DNA of 7,800 nt, taken from positions 1-7,800 of the forward strand of contig JAFDCW010000171.1 in assembly GCA_019312705.1 (NCBI GenBank). Direction: 5' to 3'. The notes beneath the pieces were generated by a model. It had not been told where the DNA came from. It ran no database searches and saw only the letters and a list, made by a program, of their open reading frames with translations. How positions within the stretch are numbered: position 1 is the stretch's first letter; every line of letters starts with the position of its first letter. The stretch is from Deltaproteobacteria bacterium (GTDB lineage Bacteria; Myxococcota; Polyangia; Polyangiales; B10-G4). The position numbers and the translations under genes are program-made. Positions 1 to 6,410 of this stretch are shown in pieces.

Positions 1-123
1 GGCGGCAAGAGCGCTGGCGCCGTCCCCAGCGATCGACGTCGTATAGCCGGCCTGCTTGAGGTTGAAAGAGACCAACTCCGCCAGGTCGGCTTCGTCTTCG
101 ACTACGAGGATATGGCCGCGCAT
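1..123 (-). CDS. Response regulator receiver domain, PhoB/OmpR-like (N-terminal fragment, runs off the window)
   Basis: Reading the minus strand from ATG at 123 gives 41 codons with no stop before the window edge, starting MRGHILVVEDEADLAELV. This is the first beta strand and helix of a CheY-like receiver domain. E9-D10-E11 supply the acidic pocket that holds the Mg ion. The phosphorylated Asp (usually near residue 52) and the output domain lie outside the window. The helix-1 sequence resembles PhoB, so a winged-helix DNA-binding regulator paired with a sensor histidine kinase is likely, but the output domain is unseen. An AAGG about 9 nt before the ATG can serve as ribosome binding site. A perfect 7-bp inverted repeat (135-151) lies 12 nt upstream of the start and could be an operator or a 5' leader hairpin. 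The gene is divergent from ychF. Confidence 0.85.
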   Translation of the reverse strand, partial: MRGHILVVEDEADLAELVSFNLKQAGYTTSIAGDGASALAA

Positions 124-134
124 CTTGGAAAACC

Positions 135-151
135 TTGCCCGGTTCGGGCAA
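135..151. promoter_or_regulatory. Perfect inverted repeat in the divergent spacer between the response regulator gene and ychF
   Basis: TTGCCCG-GTT-CGGGCAA is a 7-bp perfect inverted repeat with a 3-nt spacer. It sits 12 nt upstream of the response regulator ATG and 124 nt upstream of the ychF start. It could be an autoregulatory operator or a hairpin in the response regulator leader. No T-run follows on either strand, so it is not an intrinsic terminator. I did not find convincing -35/-10 pairs in the rest of the spacer (124-274). Confidence 0.3.
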
Positions 152-274
152 CTCACACTGTGACGGGCGCGTGTCGTCGTCGCAACTGGCCAAAACACTT
201 GAGTTTTTGCACGCCCCCGGCGGCCCCGATCAGGCCCATTGCGCCCCCCGGCGGGCCGCGCTAATCGGGGCCGG

Positions 275-1384
275 GTGACACTCAAGGTAGGCATCGTCGG
301 GCTCCCGAACGTCGGCAAGTCCACGCTCTTCAACGCGCTCTCGTCGGCCCAGGCCGAGGCCGCCAATTACGCGTTCTGCACCATCGAGCCGAACGTCGGC
401 GTGGTCCCGGTCCCAGATCCGCGCTTCGACGCCCTGGTGGTGAAGGTCGTGCCCAAGAAGCAGATCCCCGCGACCGTCGAGTTCGTCGACATCGCCGGCC
501 TGGTGAAGGGGGCCTCGAAGGGAGAGGGCAAGGGCAACGCGTTCCTGAGCCACATCCGCGACGTCGACGCCGTCGCCCACGTCGTGCGCTGCTTCGAGAA
601 TGACAACATCGTGCACGTCGACGGCCGCATCGACCCCGTCGCGGACATCGAGACCATCGAGACCGAGCTCATCCTCAAAGACCTCGAGACGGTCCAGAAG
701 CGCCTCGACAAGGCGCGCCGGGCCTCGAAGGGCAAAGACCCGATCGAGAAGAAGGCCGTCGGCGTCTGCGAGGGCCTCGAGGCGATCCTCGACGGCGGAA
801 ACCTCGCCTCGAACTTCGAGCCCAACGCCGAGGACGAGGACGAAGGGCGCATCGTCCGCGACCTCTGCTTGCTCACCGACAAGCCGATGTTCTACGTCAC
901 CAACGTCAGCGAAGACGACGCCGCCACGCCCGCCGACAACGCCCACGTTCAGGCCGTCAACAAGATCGGCAAAGAACGCGACGTGCCCGTCGTGCCCATC
1001 TGCGCCGCCATCGAAGCCGAGATTATGCAGCTCGACGCCGAAGACCGGGGCGAGTTCCTCGAGTCCGTGGGCCTCAAAGAGCCGGGCCTCAACGACGTGA
1101 TCCGCACGGGCTACGGCATGCTCGACCTCATCACCTACTTCACCGCGGGCGAGGTCGAGGTCCGCGCTTGGACCATCACCCGGGGCACCAAGGCCCCCGG
1201 CGCCGCGGGCAAGATCCACACGGACTTCGAGCGCGGCTTCATCAAGGCCGAGGTCATGCACTGGAAAGACCTCATCGACCTCGGCAGCGAAGCCGCCGTC
1301 AAGGCCGCCGGTAAGATGGGCATCGAAGGCAAGGAGTACGTCGTCAAAGACGGCGACGTCATGCACTTCCGCTTCAACGTTTAG
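275..1384 (+). CDS. ychF: Redox-responsive ribosome-associated ATPase/GTPase YchF (OLA1 family)
   Basis: A 369-aa protein, close to the usual ~363 aa of YchF. The N-terminal G domain has the P-loop GLPNVGKST at residues 9-17 and DIAG at 72-75, with a hydrophobic residue in place of the catalytic glutamine as in HAS-type NTPases. The base-recognition motif is N200-V-S-E203, the NxxE form that lets YchF prefer ATP over GTP, rather than the GTPase NKxD. An acidic helical insertion follows around 115-185. The C-terminal TGS domain (about 285-369) carries the family segment KAPGAAGKIHTDFERGF. YchF binds ribosomes in the cytoplasm and is tied to oxidative stress responses. I chose GTG at 275 because MTLKVGIVGL is the usual N-terminus and GGGG lies just upstream; an in-frame TTG at 239 would add 12 atypical residues. 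Its stop overlaps the stop of the convergent FHA gene. Confidence 0.97.
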   Translation: MTLKVGIVGLPNVGKSTLFNALSSAQAEAANYAFCTIEPNVGVVPVPDPRFDALVVKVVPKKQIPATVEFVDIAGLVKGASKGEGKGNAFLSHIRDVDAVAHVVRCFENDNIVHVDGRIDPVADIETIETELILKDLETVQKRLDKARRASKGKDPIEKKAVGVCEGLEAILDGGNLASNFEPNAEDEDEGRIVRDLCLLTDKPMFYVTNVSEDDAATPADNAHVQAVNKIGKERDVPVVPICAAIEAEIMQLDAEDRGEFLESVGLKEPGLNDVIRTGYGMLDLITYFTAGEVEVRAWTITRGTKAPGAAGKIHTDFERGFIKAEVMHWKDLIDLGSEAAVKAAGKMGIEGKEYVVKDGDVMHFRFNV

Positions 1385-1956
1385 GGATGCCGGAGCCGAC
1401 CGACGAGGCGACGGAAGCGGGCGATCTCGTACACCATGAAGATGCGACTTCCCAGCTGCAGGACGTCACCGGCGGCGAGGGCTACGGGAGTGGAGGAGAC
1501 AGGCTCTTCGTTGAGCATGGTGCCGTTCATCGAGCCCGAGTCGCTGATGGTCATCGTGCCGTCGGCGGCGAGCTTGATGCGCGCATGCAGCTTGGAGAGG
1601 CTGTTGTCATCGATGGACACGTCGTTGGAGCTCGCCCGGCCCACGAGGAGGGTGGTCGCGAAGGCGCCCTTGGCCGCCTTCTTGAGGCCGTAGACCTCGC
1701 CGATGCGGAATGACGTCAGAGGATCATCTCCGACCTTGGGAATGACCCCGGCCGCGAGGGTCTGGAAGGACCAGTGGTTCTCCTCCTCGTCCTCGTCGAT
1801 GTCGCCGCCGTAGTCATCGAACGTCATGGATTTGGGACCCACCAGGACCGCCGGACCGAAGGTCCGCGACCACTGGGAGACGGACTCGGAACTCGCTCTT
1901 TCGATGAGATCGTCCACGATCAGAACCGTGGTGGGCGGGGTGGGGTCGCCGGGCAT
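1381..1956 (-). CDS. FHA-domain protein (phosphothreonine-binding, cytoplasmic)
   Basis: A 191-aa protein without signal peptide or membrane segment. The C-terminal half (about 95-180) is a forkhead-associated domain with all signature positions: G106-R107, S121 and H124 in the SKLHA segment, N144-G145-T146 and N149. FHA domains bind phosphothreonine peptides and usually act with Ser/Thr kinases, which are abundant in myxobacteria; the partner kinase is not in this window. The N-terminal ~90 residues are not recognised. They contain an acidic stretch (DIDEDEEEN, 52-60) and a short VLIVDD string that recalls a receiver strand, but no receiver domain follows. ATG at 1956 is preferred; an in-frame TTG at 1962 would add two residues. 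The TAA stop (1383-1381) overlaps the ychF TAG (1382-1384) on the other strand, with no terminator between the genes. The other neighbour, at 2083, is divergent. Confidence 0.9.
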   Translation of the reverse strand: MPGDPTPPTTVLIVDDLIERASSESVSQWSRTFGPAVLVGPKSMTFDDYGGDIDEDEEENHWSFQTLAAGVIPKVGDDPLTSFRIGEVYGLKKAAKGAFATTLLVGRASSNDVSIDDNSLSKLHARIKLAADGTMTISDSGSMNGTMLNEEPVSSTPVALAAGDVLQLGSRIFMVYEIARFRRLVGRLRHP

Positions 1957-1964
1957 CGGCAATC

Positions 1965-1993
1965 ATCGTTTCCCGGGGCCTGCGTCGGGTCAA
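1965..1993 (-). promoter_or_regulatory. Candidate promoter for the FHA gene
   Basis: On the minus strand TTGACC (1993-1988; five of six matches to the -35 consensus) is followed after exactly 17 nt by AACGAT (1970-1965; three of six -10 matches). Transcription would begin near 1958, almost at the ATG at 1956, so the mRNA would be leaderless or nearly so. That fits the lack of a well-spaced Shine-Dalgarno sequence for this gene. The -10 match is weak. For the plus-strand gene at 2083 no clear promoter is visible; GGGGA at 2074-2078 is a plausible ribosome binding site. Confidence 0.3.
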
Positions 1994-2082
1994 GTCCTCA
2001 ATGCTCTGAAAGGGCCTCTCGCGCGGAGTCAAAGGGGCGGGCCGGGGCCTGACCGCCTCGCGTCTGCTACACCGGGGACGCG

Positions 2083-3168
2083 ATGCGGGGGCTTTCGATC
2101 TGGTGGACGGTAGCTTTGGCGGTCGGTATTTCGGCCACGCCAGCTCTGGCTCAGGGCGGACCAGAGGTCCAAACGAGCACCGCGAGCCGCACGTCGTCGT
2201 TGAGCTGGGTTCGGCTGCCAGGCGCGGAGGACTGCGCGACCGCCCCGGAGCTCGCCCGAGCGGTCGAGGCCCGCCTCGGCCGGGAAGTCTTTGTCGCGCC
2301 GCGAAACGCCGAGCTCAGCGTCGAGGGACGCGTCGCGCCGGGCGATGGCGGCGGCTTCACGGCTACCTTCGCCGTCGCGACCGCCGGCGGCGAAGTCCTC
2401 GGGCAGCGCGAACTCGGGACCGAGTCCGAGGACTGCAGCGAGCTGACCGCGACCGTCGCGTTCGTGGTCGCCGTGATGATCGACCCTGACGCTGACGAGC
2501 GTGACCTCGGAGGCCCGCAACAACAGGATGGCGGCCCGTCCGTGGGACCGACAGTAGACGACGCGCCGGCGGAAGGAGACGACCCGACCCAAGGCCTCGA
2601 GGGCCCGCGAGGGGATGCCGCGGAGGCCGCTCCTGCCCCCGACCAGCGTGCGCTTTTCGGCTGGTCCGGCGAGATCGACGGGGGTCTCGGTGTCGCCGTC
2701 GGCCTGGTCCCGGAGCCCACCATCGGCGGCTTCGGCGCTATCGTCATCCAGACCCCGTGGTTCATCGCCGCCGAGTTCAACGCTTCGCTCTACCCCTACT
2801 CGCCCCAGGATGCAGGCCCCGGCGACGTGCACTGGCTCACGGCGTTTGGCGGCTTCCTGCTCTGCAGCCCCGAGTTCCGCTTCCGATCCTTTGGCCTCCG
2901 GGGATGCGCCGGCGGGGAGCTCGGCTTCCTGCGCATCGGGGGCGTGGTCGATCCACCCCAGGACCACATCGTCGGCCACGCCCTCCTCCGAGCCCGCGTC
3001 GCCTTTCACCCATGGAAGGGCCTCGTCATCTGGACGCGCCCGACCCTGGCCATCAACCCGGCAACCGACCCTTACGGCTATGCCACCGGCCCGACATCGA
3101 CAGCCGGATACACCCCGGAAACCGTCGCCGGGATATTCGATCTGGGCGTTGGCTGGATATTCGATTGA
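2083..3168 (+). CDS. Secreted two-part envelope protein with predicted C-terminal beta-barrel, function unknown
   Basis: A 361-aa protein. The first 23 residues form a signal peptide with a probable cleavage after ALA (21-23). Residues about 38-134 form a compact beta-rich domain with a cysteine near each end (C51, C118), a possible disulfide. An acidic, Pro/Gly/Ala-rich linker follows (about 135-190). Residues 191-361 alternate hydrophobic and polar residues with many Gly and aromatic positions and end GVGWIFD, which resembles an outer-membrane barrel; C261 and C275 lie in it. A similar plan (N-terminal periplasmic domain, linker, barrel) is common in Myxococcota hypothetical proteins, and I cannot assign a function. 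It lies 25 nt before the sigma factor gene on the same strand and is probably co-transcribed. It could be an envelope sensor or a target of that sigma factor. Confidence 0.8.
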   Translation: MRGLSIWWTVALAVGISATPALAQGGPEVQTSTASRTSSLSWVRLPGAEDCATAPELARAVEARLGREVFVAPRNAELSVEGRVAPGDGGGFTATFAVATAGGEVLGQRELGTESEDCSELTATVAFVVAVMIDPDADERDLGGPQQQDGGPSVGPTVDDAPAEGDDPTQGLEGPRGDAAEAAPAPDQRALFGWSGEIDGGLGVAVGLVPEPTIGGFGAIVIQTPWFIAAEFNASLYPYSPQDAGPGDVHWLTAFGGFLLCSPEFRFRSFGLRGCAGGELGFLRIGGVVDPPQDHIVGHALLRARVAFHPWKGLVIWTRPTLAINPATDPYGYATGPTSTAGYTPETVAGIFDLGVGWIFD

Positions 3169-3193
3169 TAAGCTCCGGCCCAGGCGCCCACTC

Positions 3194-3709
3194 ATGACCG
3201 TGCAGCACACTCAGGCCCACGACCTCGGGACGGTCTTCCGTGAGCACGCGCCCTACGTCTGGCGGGTGCTGTGCAAGCTCGGAGTCCCCGAAGCCGAAGT
3301 CGAAGACCTCTGCCAGGATGTCTTCGTGGTCGTTCATCGAAAGCTGCCCGAGTTCGAGGGGCGCAGCGCGCTGACGACCTGGCTCTACGGCATCTGCGTA
3401 CGCACCGCGTCCGACCACCGACGCCGGGCCCGGGTACGCCGAGAGGAGGTCACCGACCGGGTCCCCGAGGGACGGGAGTCGGCGCCCCAGGCCAAGGACC
3501 TCGCCCGACGCCAAGCCCGGGCCCTCCTCGACTCGGCCCTCGAGACCCTAGACGAAGACAAGCGCGCGGTATTCGTACTCTTCGAGATCGAAGACCTGAC
3601 GATGAACGAGGTGGCCGAGTCCATCGGCTGCCCGCTCCAGACGGCGTACTCACGCCTCTACGCCGCCCGCGATGTCGTGCAGCGGCACTTCGAGAGGAGC
3701 GTGCGATGA
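3194..3709 (+). CDS. ECF-type RNA polymerase sigma factor (sigma-70 family)
   Basis: A 171-aa protein of normal length for group 4 (ECF) sigma factors. Sigma region 2 covers about 12-80: DLCQDVFVVVHRKLPEF (38-54) is the core-binding and -10 recognition segment, followed by TTWLYGICVR (61-70) and a basic stretch (RRRARVRR). A linker rich in charged residues (81-105) leads to sigma region 4 (106-165), with a helix-turn-helix at about 136-160 (TMNEVAESIG ... YSRLYAAR) that reads the -35 element. Region 3 is absent, as expected for ECF factors. ATG at 3194 fits the start of region 2; the frame stays open far upstream, but those codons have shadow-like composition. Its stop overlaps the next start (ATGA at 3706-3709), so it is translationally coupled to the membrane protein that follows. 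I saw no obvious GGAAC-type ECF promoter upstream of 2083. Confidence 0.95.
   Translation: MTVQHTQAHDLGTVFREHAPYVWRVLCKLGVPEAEVEDLCQDVFVVVHRKLPEFEGRSALTTWLYGICVRTASDHRRRARVRREEVTDRVPEGRESAPQAKDLARRQARALLDSALETLDEDKRAVFVLFEIEDLTMNEVAESIGCPLQTAYSRLYAARDVVQRHFERSVR
3692..3699 (+). promoter_or_regulatory. Strong ribosome binding site for the membrane protein gene at 3706
   Basis: GAGAGGAG lies 6 nt before ATG 3706, inside the last codons of the sigma factor gene. Good spacing and the ATGA overlap support this start and coupled translation of the two proteins. Confidence 0.7.
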
Positions 3710-4497
3710 GCGACGATCTCCTGAAGTGGGTCGATGACCCCGAGGTGTTCGAGGGGATCGCCGGAGCGCTCCGCGATGCGCGCGAGGATCTCCCGTCGGA
3801 CCAGCAAATCGCGGCCCTGGCTACGAAGCTCGGGCCCCTGCTCGGTGGCGGGGGTGCGGGGGGTGCAGGCGGTGCAGGCGGTGCAGGCGGTGCAGGCGGT
3901 GCCACGGCGGCCGGGGTCACGGGCGGCACGAAGCTGATCGTCGGCATGCTGGGAGGCGCTGCGCTGATCGCAGCCGTCGCCAGCTGGGCGGTCGTCGCCG
4001 AGCGGCAGCGGACGGGGCACGGGGCAGACGACGGTCAGAGCACGGCGGCGGATGACGTTGCGAGAGCGCCGTCCGAGAGCGCAGGCGCGACTGTTTCGAC
4101 GGGCGAGGCTCAGGAGGTCCCTCGGGGACTGGACACCCCCACAGCGGCCCCTGGCGCCGTTTCCGAGCCGCGGGCGCCACTCGAACACACTCCGCGACCG
4201 CGTGAAAACACCGCGACCGCTGACGAAGCACCCGAGCGCATCCCGGAGCTCGCTCTCCTCGAGCAAGCCCAAGACGCCCTCGGCCGCGCCCCCGCCGAAT
4301 CCCTCGCCCTGGCAGACCGTCACGCCCGCGACTACCCCCAGGGAGCGCTCGCCCAGGAGCGCGAGGTCGTGGCGGTGGATGCGCTCCTGCGTCTCGGTCG
4401 CCGTGGCGCAGCCGAGGCCCGGGCCAGCCGATTCCGCGCCGTAAACCCTGGCTCGAGCCAACTCCGGCGCATCGACCGGCTGCTCGCGCGCGAGTGA
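3706..4497 (+). CDS. Single-pass membrane protein with C-terminal TPR-like region; candidate regulator of the ECF sigma factor
   Basis: A 263-aa protein coupled to the sigma gene. Residues 1-46 form a short acidic, probably helical segment. A Gly/Ala tract (47-66) from a 9-bp DNA repeat follows. One membrane helix spans about 77-98 (LIVGMLGGAALIAAVASWAVV). A disordered Ala/Pro/Thr/Glu linker (99-178) leads to a helical domain (181-260) with LLEQAQDAL, ALADRHARDYPQG and LAQEREVVAVDALLRLGR, a pattern seen in TPR-like C-termini of myxobacterial membrane proteins encoded next to ECF sigma factors. The position directly after the sigma gene suggests an anti-sigma role. However, there is no cysteine at all, so the HxxxCxxC zinc anti-sigma motif is absent, and the N-terminal segment is short for a sigma-binding domain. 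The membrane topology is not clear from flanking charges. A signalling or scaffold role is equally possible. Confidence 0.8.
   Translation: MSDDLLKWVDDPEVFEGIAGALRDAREDLPSDQQIAALATKLGPLLGGGGAGGAGGAGGAGGAGGATAAGVTGGTKLIVGMLGGAALIAAVASWAVVAERQRTGHGADDGQSTAADDVARAPSESAGATVSTGEAQEVPRGLDTPTAAPGAVSEPRAPLEHTPRPRENTATADEAPERIPELALLEQAQDALGRAPAESLALADRHARDYPQGALAQEREVVAVDALLRLGRRGAAEARASRFRAVNPGSSQLRRIDRLLARE
3853..3903 (+). repeat. 9-bp tandem repeat (GGTGCAGGC) encoding a Gly/Ala tract
   Basis: Four identical GGTGCAGGC units occupy 3862-3897, preceded by a variant unit (GGTGCGGGG, 3853-3861) and followed by a partial unit (GGTGCC). The array is in frame and encodes repeating Gly-Ala-Gly between the N-terminal segment and the membrane helix. 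Identical codons in each unit indicate recent slippage expansion rather than protein-level selection alone. Confidence 0.9.
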
Positions 4498-4611
4498 CGG
4501 CCGAGGTCGAGCCCAGCATCATGCGGCGGCGACATCGCAATGAGACGACGGGGCCGCGGTCGGTGAGGGTGGGAAATCGCAGGAGACGGAGAAAGACAAA
4601 AAAAGAATCAG

Positions 4612-4617
4612 AAAAGG
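4612..4617 (+). promoter_or_regulatory. Ribosome binding site that favours the GTG start at 4624
   Basis: AAAAGG ends 6 nt before GTG 4624, ideal spacing, but is 18 nt from the in-frame ATG at 4636 and 24 nt from ATG 4642. It terminates a purine-rich stretch (4581-4617, with a run of seven A at 4598-4604) that stands out in this GC-rich window. The rest of the 126-nt gap 4498-4623 shows no clear promoter or terminator. Confidence 0.45.
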
Positions 4618-4623
4618 CCGGGC

Positions 4624-5307
4624 GTGCCCCCACCCATGGCCATGACTCGAATGGTTTATCTCGTTTGCCTCCCTCTTCTGGCGGTTGGCCTCTGGTTCAG
4701 CGGCGCCGCTCAGGCCCAAAGGGCGCCGGGCGCAAGCGAGGCGACGGCGGACTCCGACGACTCCGACGACTCCGACGACTCCGACGACTCCCGCCAGTCG
4801 ACGGCCTTCGACGAGGACCTCGCCCTCGGTGTCTACGGCACGGCCTGGGCCGGGGCCTATCCCGGAGCCGGCGTCGGCGGGCGCCTGCGCTGGGAGCCCT
4901 TCGCGATGCTGGGCGTCGACCTCTTCGCCGAGCACCTCATCGTCGATAGCCCCGGCGGAGGCCTGCGCCACGATCACCCGATCGGCTTCAACCTCTACGT
5001 GCCCCTCGAGCTCGCGCCGGGTTTTCGCCTGCGCCCGCTCTTCGGATTTTGCGCCGTGTTCAGCATGATCGAACCCGCCCAGGACGGCGCACCCCGGGCC
5101 GACGACGTGCTCTTCGGCATTCACGGGGGCGCCGGCGTCGAGTGGTCACCGCAGCGATACTTCTCGCTCTTCTTGGATGTGCAGGCGACGGGTTACCTCG
5201 GTCACGACCGGAGCTCCCACGGATGGACCGGCGAAGTGTACGAGGAGTACGGCACCTTCGCGGTGGTACAGGCGAGCCTCGGCGCTCAGGTGCATTTCAG
5301 CCTATGA
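4624..5307 (+). CDS. Secreted small outer-membrane beta-barrel-like protein with Asp/Ser repeat
   Basis: A 227-aa protein from GTG 4624 (ATG 4636 or 4642 would remove 4 or 6 residues and keep the signal peptide). The signal peptide has a hydrophobic core at about 10-26 and a likely cleavage after AQA (29-31). A short linker includes an Asp-Ser tract (43-56). From residue 61 to the end, alternating hydrophobic/polar strands with Gly and aromatic residues (VGGRLRWEPFAMLGVDLFAEH; the last strand AVVQASLGAQVHFSL) suggest a small barrel of about 8-10 strands. No enzyme motif is visible. C138 is the only cysteine expected in the mature protein. The stop overlaps the start of the cytochrome gene (ATGA at 5304-5307), so the two products are made together. 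A surface anchor, pore or structural partner for the cytochrome is conceivable, but nothing in the sequence proves this. Confidence 0.8.
   Translation: MPPPMAMTRMVYLVCLPLLAVGLWFSGAAQAQRAPGASEATADSDDSDDSDDSDDSRQSTAFDEDLALGVYGTAWAGAYPGAGVGGRLRWEPFAMLGVDLFAEHLIVDSPGGGLRHDHPIGFNLYVPLELAPGFRLRPLFGFCAVFSMIEPAQDGAPRADDVLFGIHGGAGVEWSPQRYFSLFLDVQATGYLGHDRSSHGWTGEVYEEYGTFAVVQASLGAQVHFSL
4750..4791 (+). repeat. 9-bp tandem repeat (GACTCCGAC) encoding an Asp/Ser tract
   Basis: Four perfect units (4750-4785) plus a partial GACTCC (4786-4791). The array is in frame and encodes D-S-D repeats just after the signal peptide of the barrel protein. All units use identical codons. An acidic Asp/Ser tract in a secreted protein can bind Ca ions or act as a flexible linker. 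Confidence 0.9.
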
Positions 5308-6410
5308 GCCTCTTCGGCTTCTCCGTTCGGTGGGCACCGGTCGCACCGGTCGCCCTGGTCGCCCTGGTCGCCTCAACGGGATGCTCGCAGCAGCAGAGCG
5401 CCGCGCTTCTATTCGGGCCGGGCGCCGAGAGCTGCGGGACATGCCACGAACAAGAGTACAGAGCGTGGTCGACGAGCCCCCACGCGACGAGCGGGACGTC
5501 GCCGGTCTTCGAGGCACTGCTCGTCGAGGTCGAGGACGCGTGGGGTGCGGGCGCCCGCGACGCGTGCGTCGATTGCCATCAGCCCAGCCACGCGGGCCTC
5601 GCCGGCGAGATGGGCATCGGCTGTGTCTCCTGCCACGCGGCCACCGGCAATACCGGCGAGCGCGACGGACGGTTGCGGGTCGACTGGGGCCTTCCGCTGA
5701 TCGGTCCGACCGGTCAAGGCAGCAACGGCGCCCACGAAATCCGAACGACGGGGTTCCTGACCTCGGCGTCGCTCTGCGGAACCTGCCACGAGGTGACGGG
5801 CCCTGGCCTGCTCGACGAGCCGACCCTCACCGAGCACCGGGCGACCGACTTCGCCGAGGCAGGTATCTCGTGCGCGACCTGCCACATGCCTGAGGGAGAA
5901 CACCGCTTCGTTGGGCTGGATCCGCCCTGGGGCGCGGGAGAAGAAGCGCGGCAGCGCGCGGCGATCGATGCCCGAGCTCTCTTCCAAAACGCGGTAAGCC
6001 TCGAGGTGGCGCGCTTGGGCGACGACGCCGTCATCACGCTCACCAATGTCGGTGCGGGGCACTCCGTGCCCACCGGCGCGGCCTTTCTCCGCGACGTCTG
6101 GGTGGACGTTTCGTTCACGGACCGAGAGGGCGAGGGTTCGGCCGAGCGGCTCATGTCCTTCGGCGCCGAGATGACCCTGAACGGCGCGTCGGTCGGGCTG
6201 ATCACCGAAGCCGACACCGTCGTTTCGCACAGCCTGGCTGCGGGGGAAGCCCGACAGGCCCAGATGCGTATCCCCACGGGCGCCACGTCGGTCACGGCGA
6301 CGCTGCGACTCCGGGCAGTCCGCTGGCAGACCCTCGATGCCCTCGGCCTGAGCAGCCGCCGCAGCGAGGTCCCGACGATCGACGTCGAGACCGTCGTGAT
6401 GGAACTCTAG
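5304..6410 (+). CDS. Five-heme c-type cytochrome lipoprotein (cytochrome c554-like)
   Basis: A 368-aa exported protein. Residues 1-27 look like a lipoprotein signal ending VASTGC, with C27 as the lipidation site; the lipobox is imperfect (S-T-G-C). Five CxxCH heme-attachment motifs lie at 44-48, 88-92, 107-111, 158-162 and 190-194. The first, CGTCHEQEYRAWSTSPHA, matches the N-terminal pattern of cytochrome c554-type proteins. H60, H96, H144, H178 and H200 are possible distal heme ligands. After CHMPEGEHRF the chain changes to a beta-rich C-terminal domain (about 220-368) with NVGAGHSVPTG at 248-258, a motif I know from other multiheme cytochromes. The role would be electron transfer in the periplasm or on the outer membrane; the redox partner is unknown. 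ATG 5304 is chosen for the coupled ATGA overlap and the export signal, although its Shine-Dalgarno sequence is weak. It is the last gene of the plus-strand cluster. Confidence 0.92.
   Translation: MSLFGFSVRWAPVAPVALVALVASTGCSQQQSAALLFGPGAESCGTCHEQEYRAWSTSPHATSGTSPVFEALLVEVEDAWGAGARDACVDCHQPSHAGLAGEMGIGCVSCHAATGNTGERDGRLRVDWGLPLIGPTGQGSNGAHEIRTTGFLTSASLCGTCHEVTGPGLLDEPTLTEHRATDFAEAGISCATCHMPEGEHRFVGLDPPWGAGEEARQRAAIDARALFQNAVSLEVARLGDDAVITLTNVGAGHSVPTGAAFLRDVWVDVSFTDREGEGSAERLMSFGAEMTLNGASVGLITEADTVVSHSLAAGEARQAQMRIPTGATSVTATLRLRAVRWQTLDALGLSSRRSEVPTIDVETVVMEL
5335..5372 (+). repeat. Imperfect 9-bp-period repeat in the cytochrome signal peptide
   Basis: Two CACCGGTCG units (5335-5352) are followed by two CCCTGGTCG units (5353-5370) and a trailing CC. 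The array encodes Ala-Pro-Val then Ala-Leu-Val, forming most of the hydrophobic core of the signal peptide. It is older or more diverged than the two upstream arrays. Confidence 0.75.

Noticed and set aside
194..220. Possible sigma-54 promoter (TGGC...TTGA) upstream of ychF
   Set aside because: The -12 GC dinucleotide is not present at the required spacing, and ychF is usually a housekeeping gene.
230..1366. Long minus-strand open frame (about 378 codons) opposite ychF
   Set aside because: It is the antisense shadow of ychF, a typical effect of high GC at third codon positions; it has no family resemblance, while the plus strand is a clear YchF.
2029..3210. Long minus-strand open frame opposite the gene at 2083 and its spacer
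   Set aside because: The plus-strand frame has a signal peptide and coherent domain structure; the antisense product is low-complexity with no recognisable domain.
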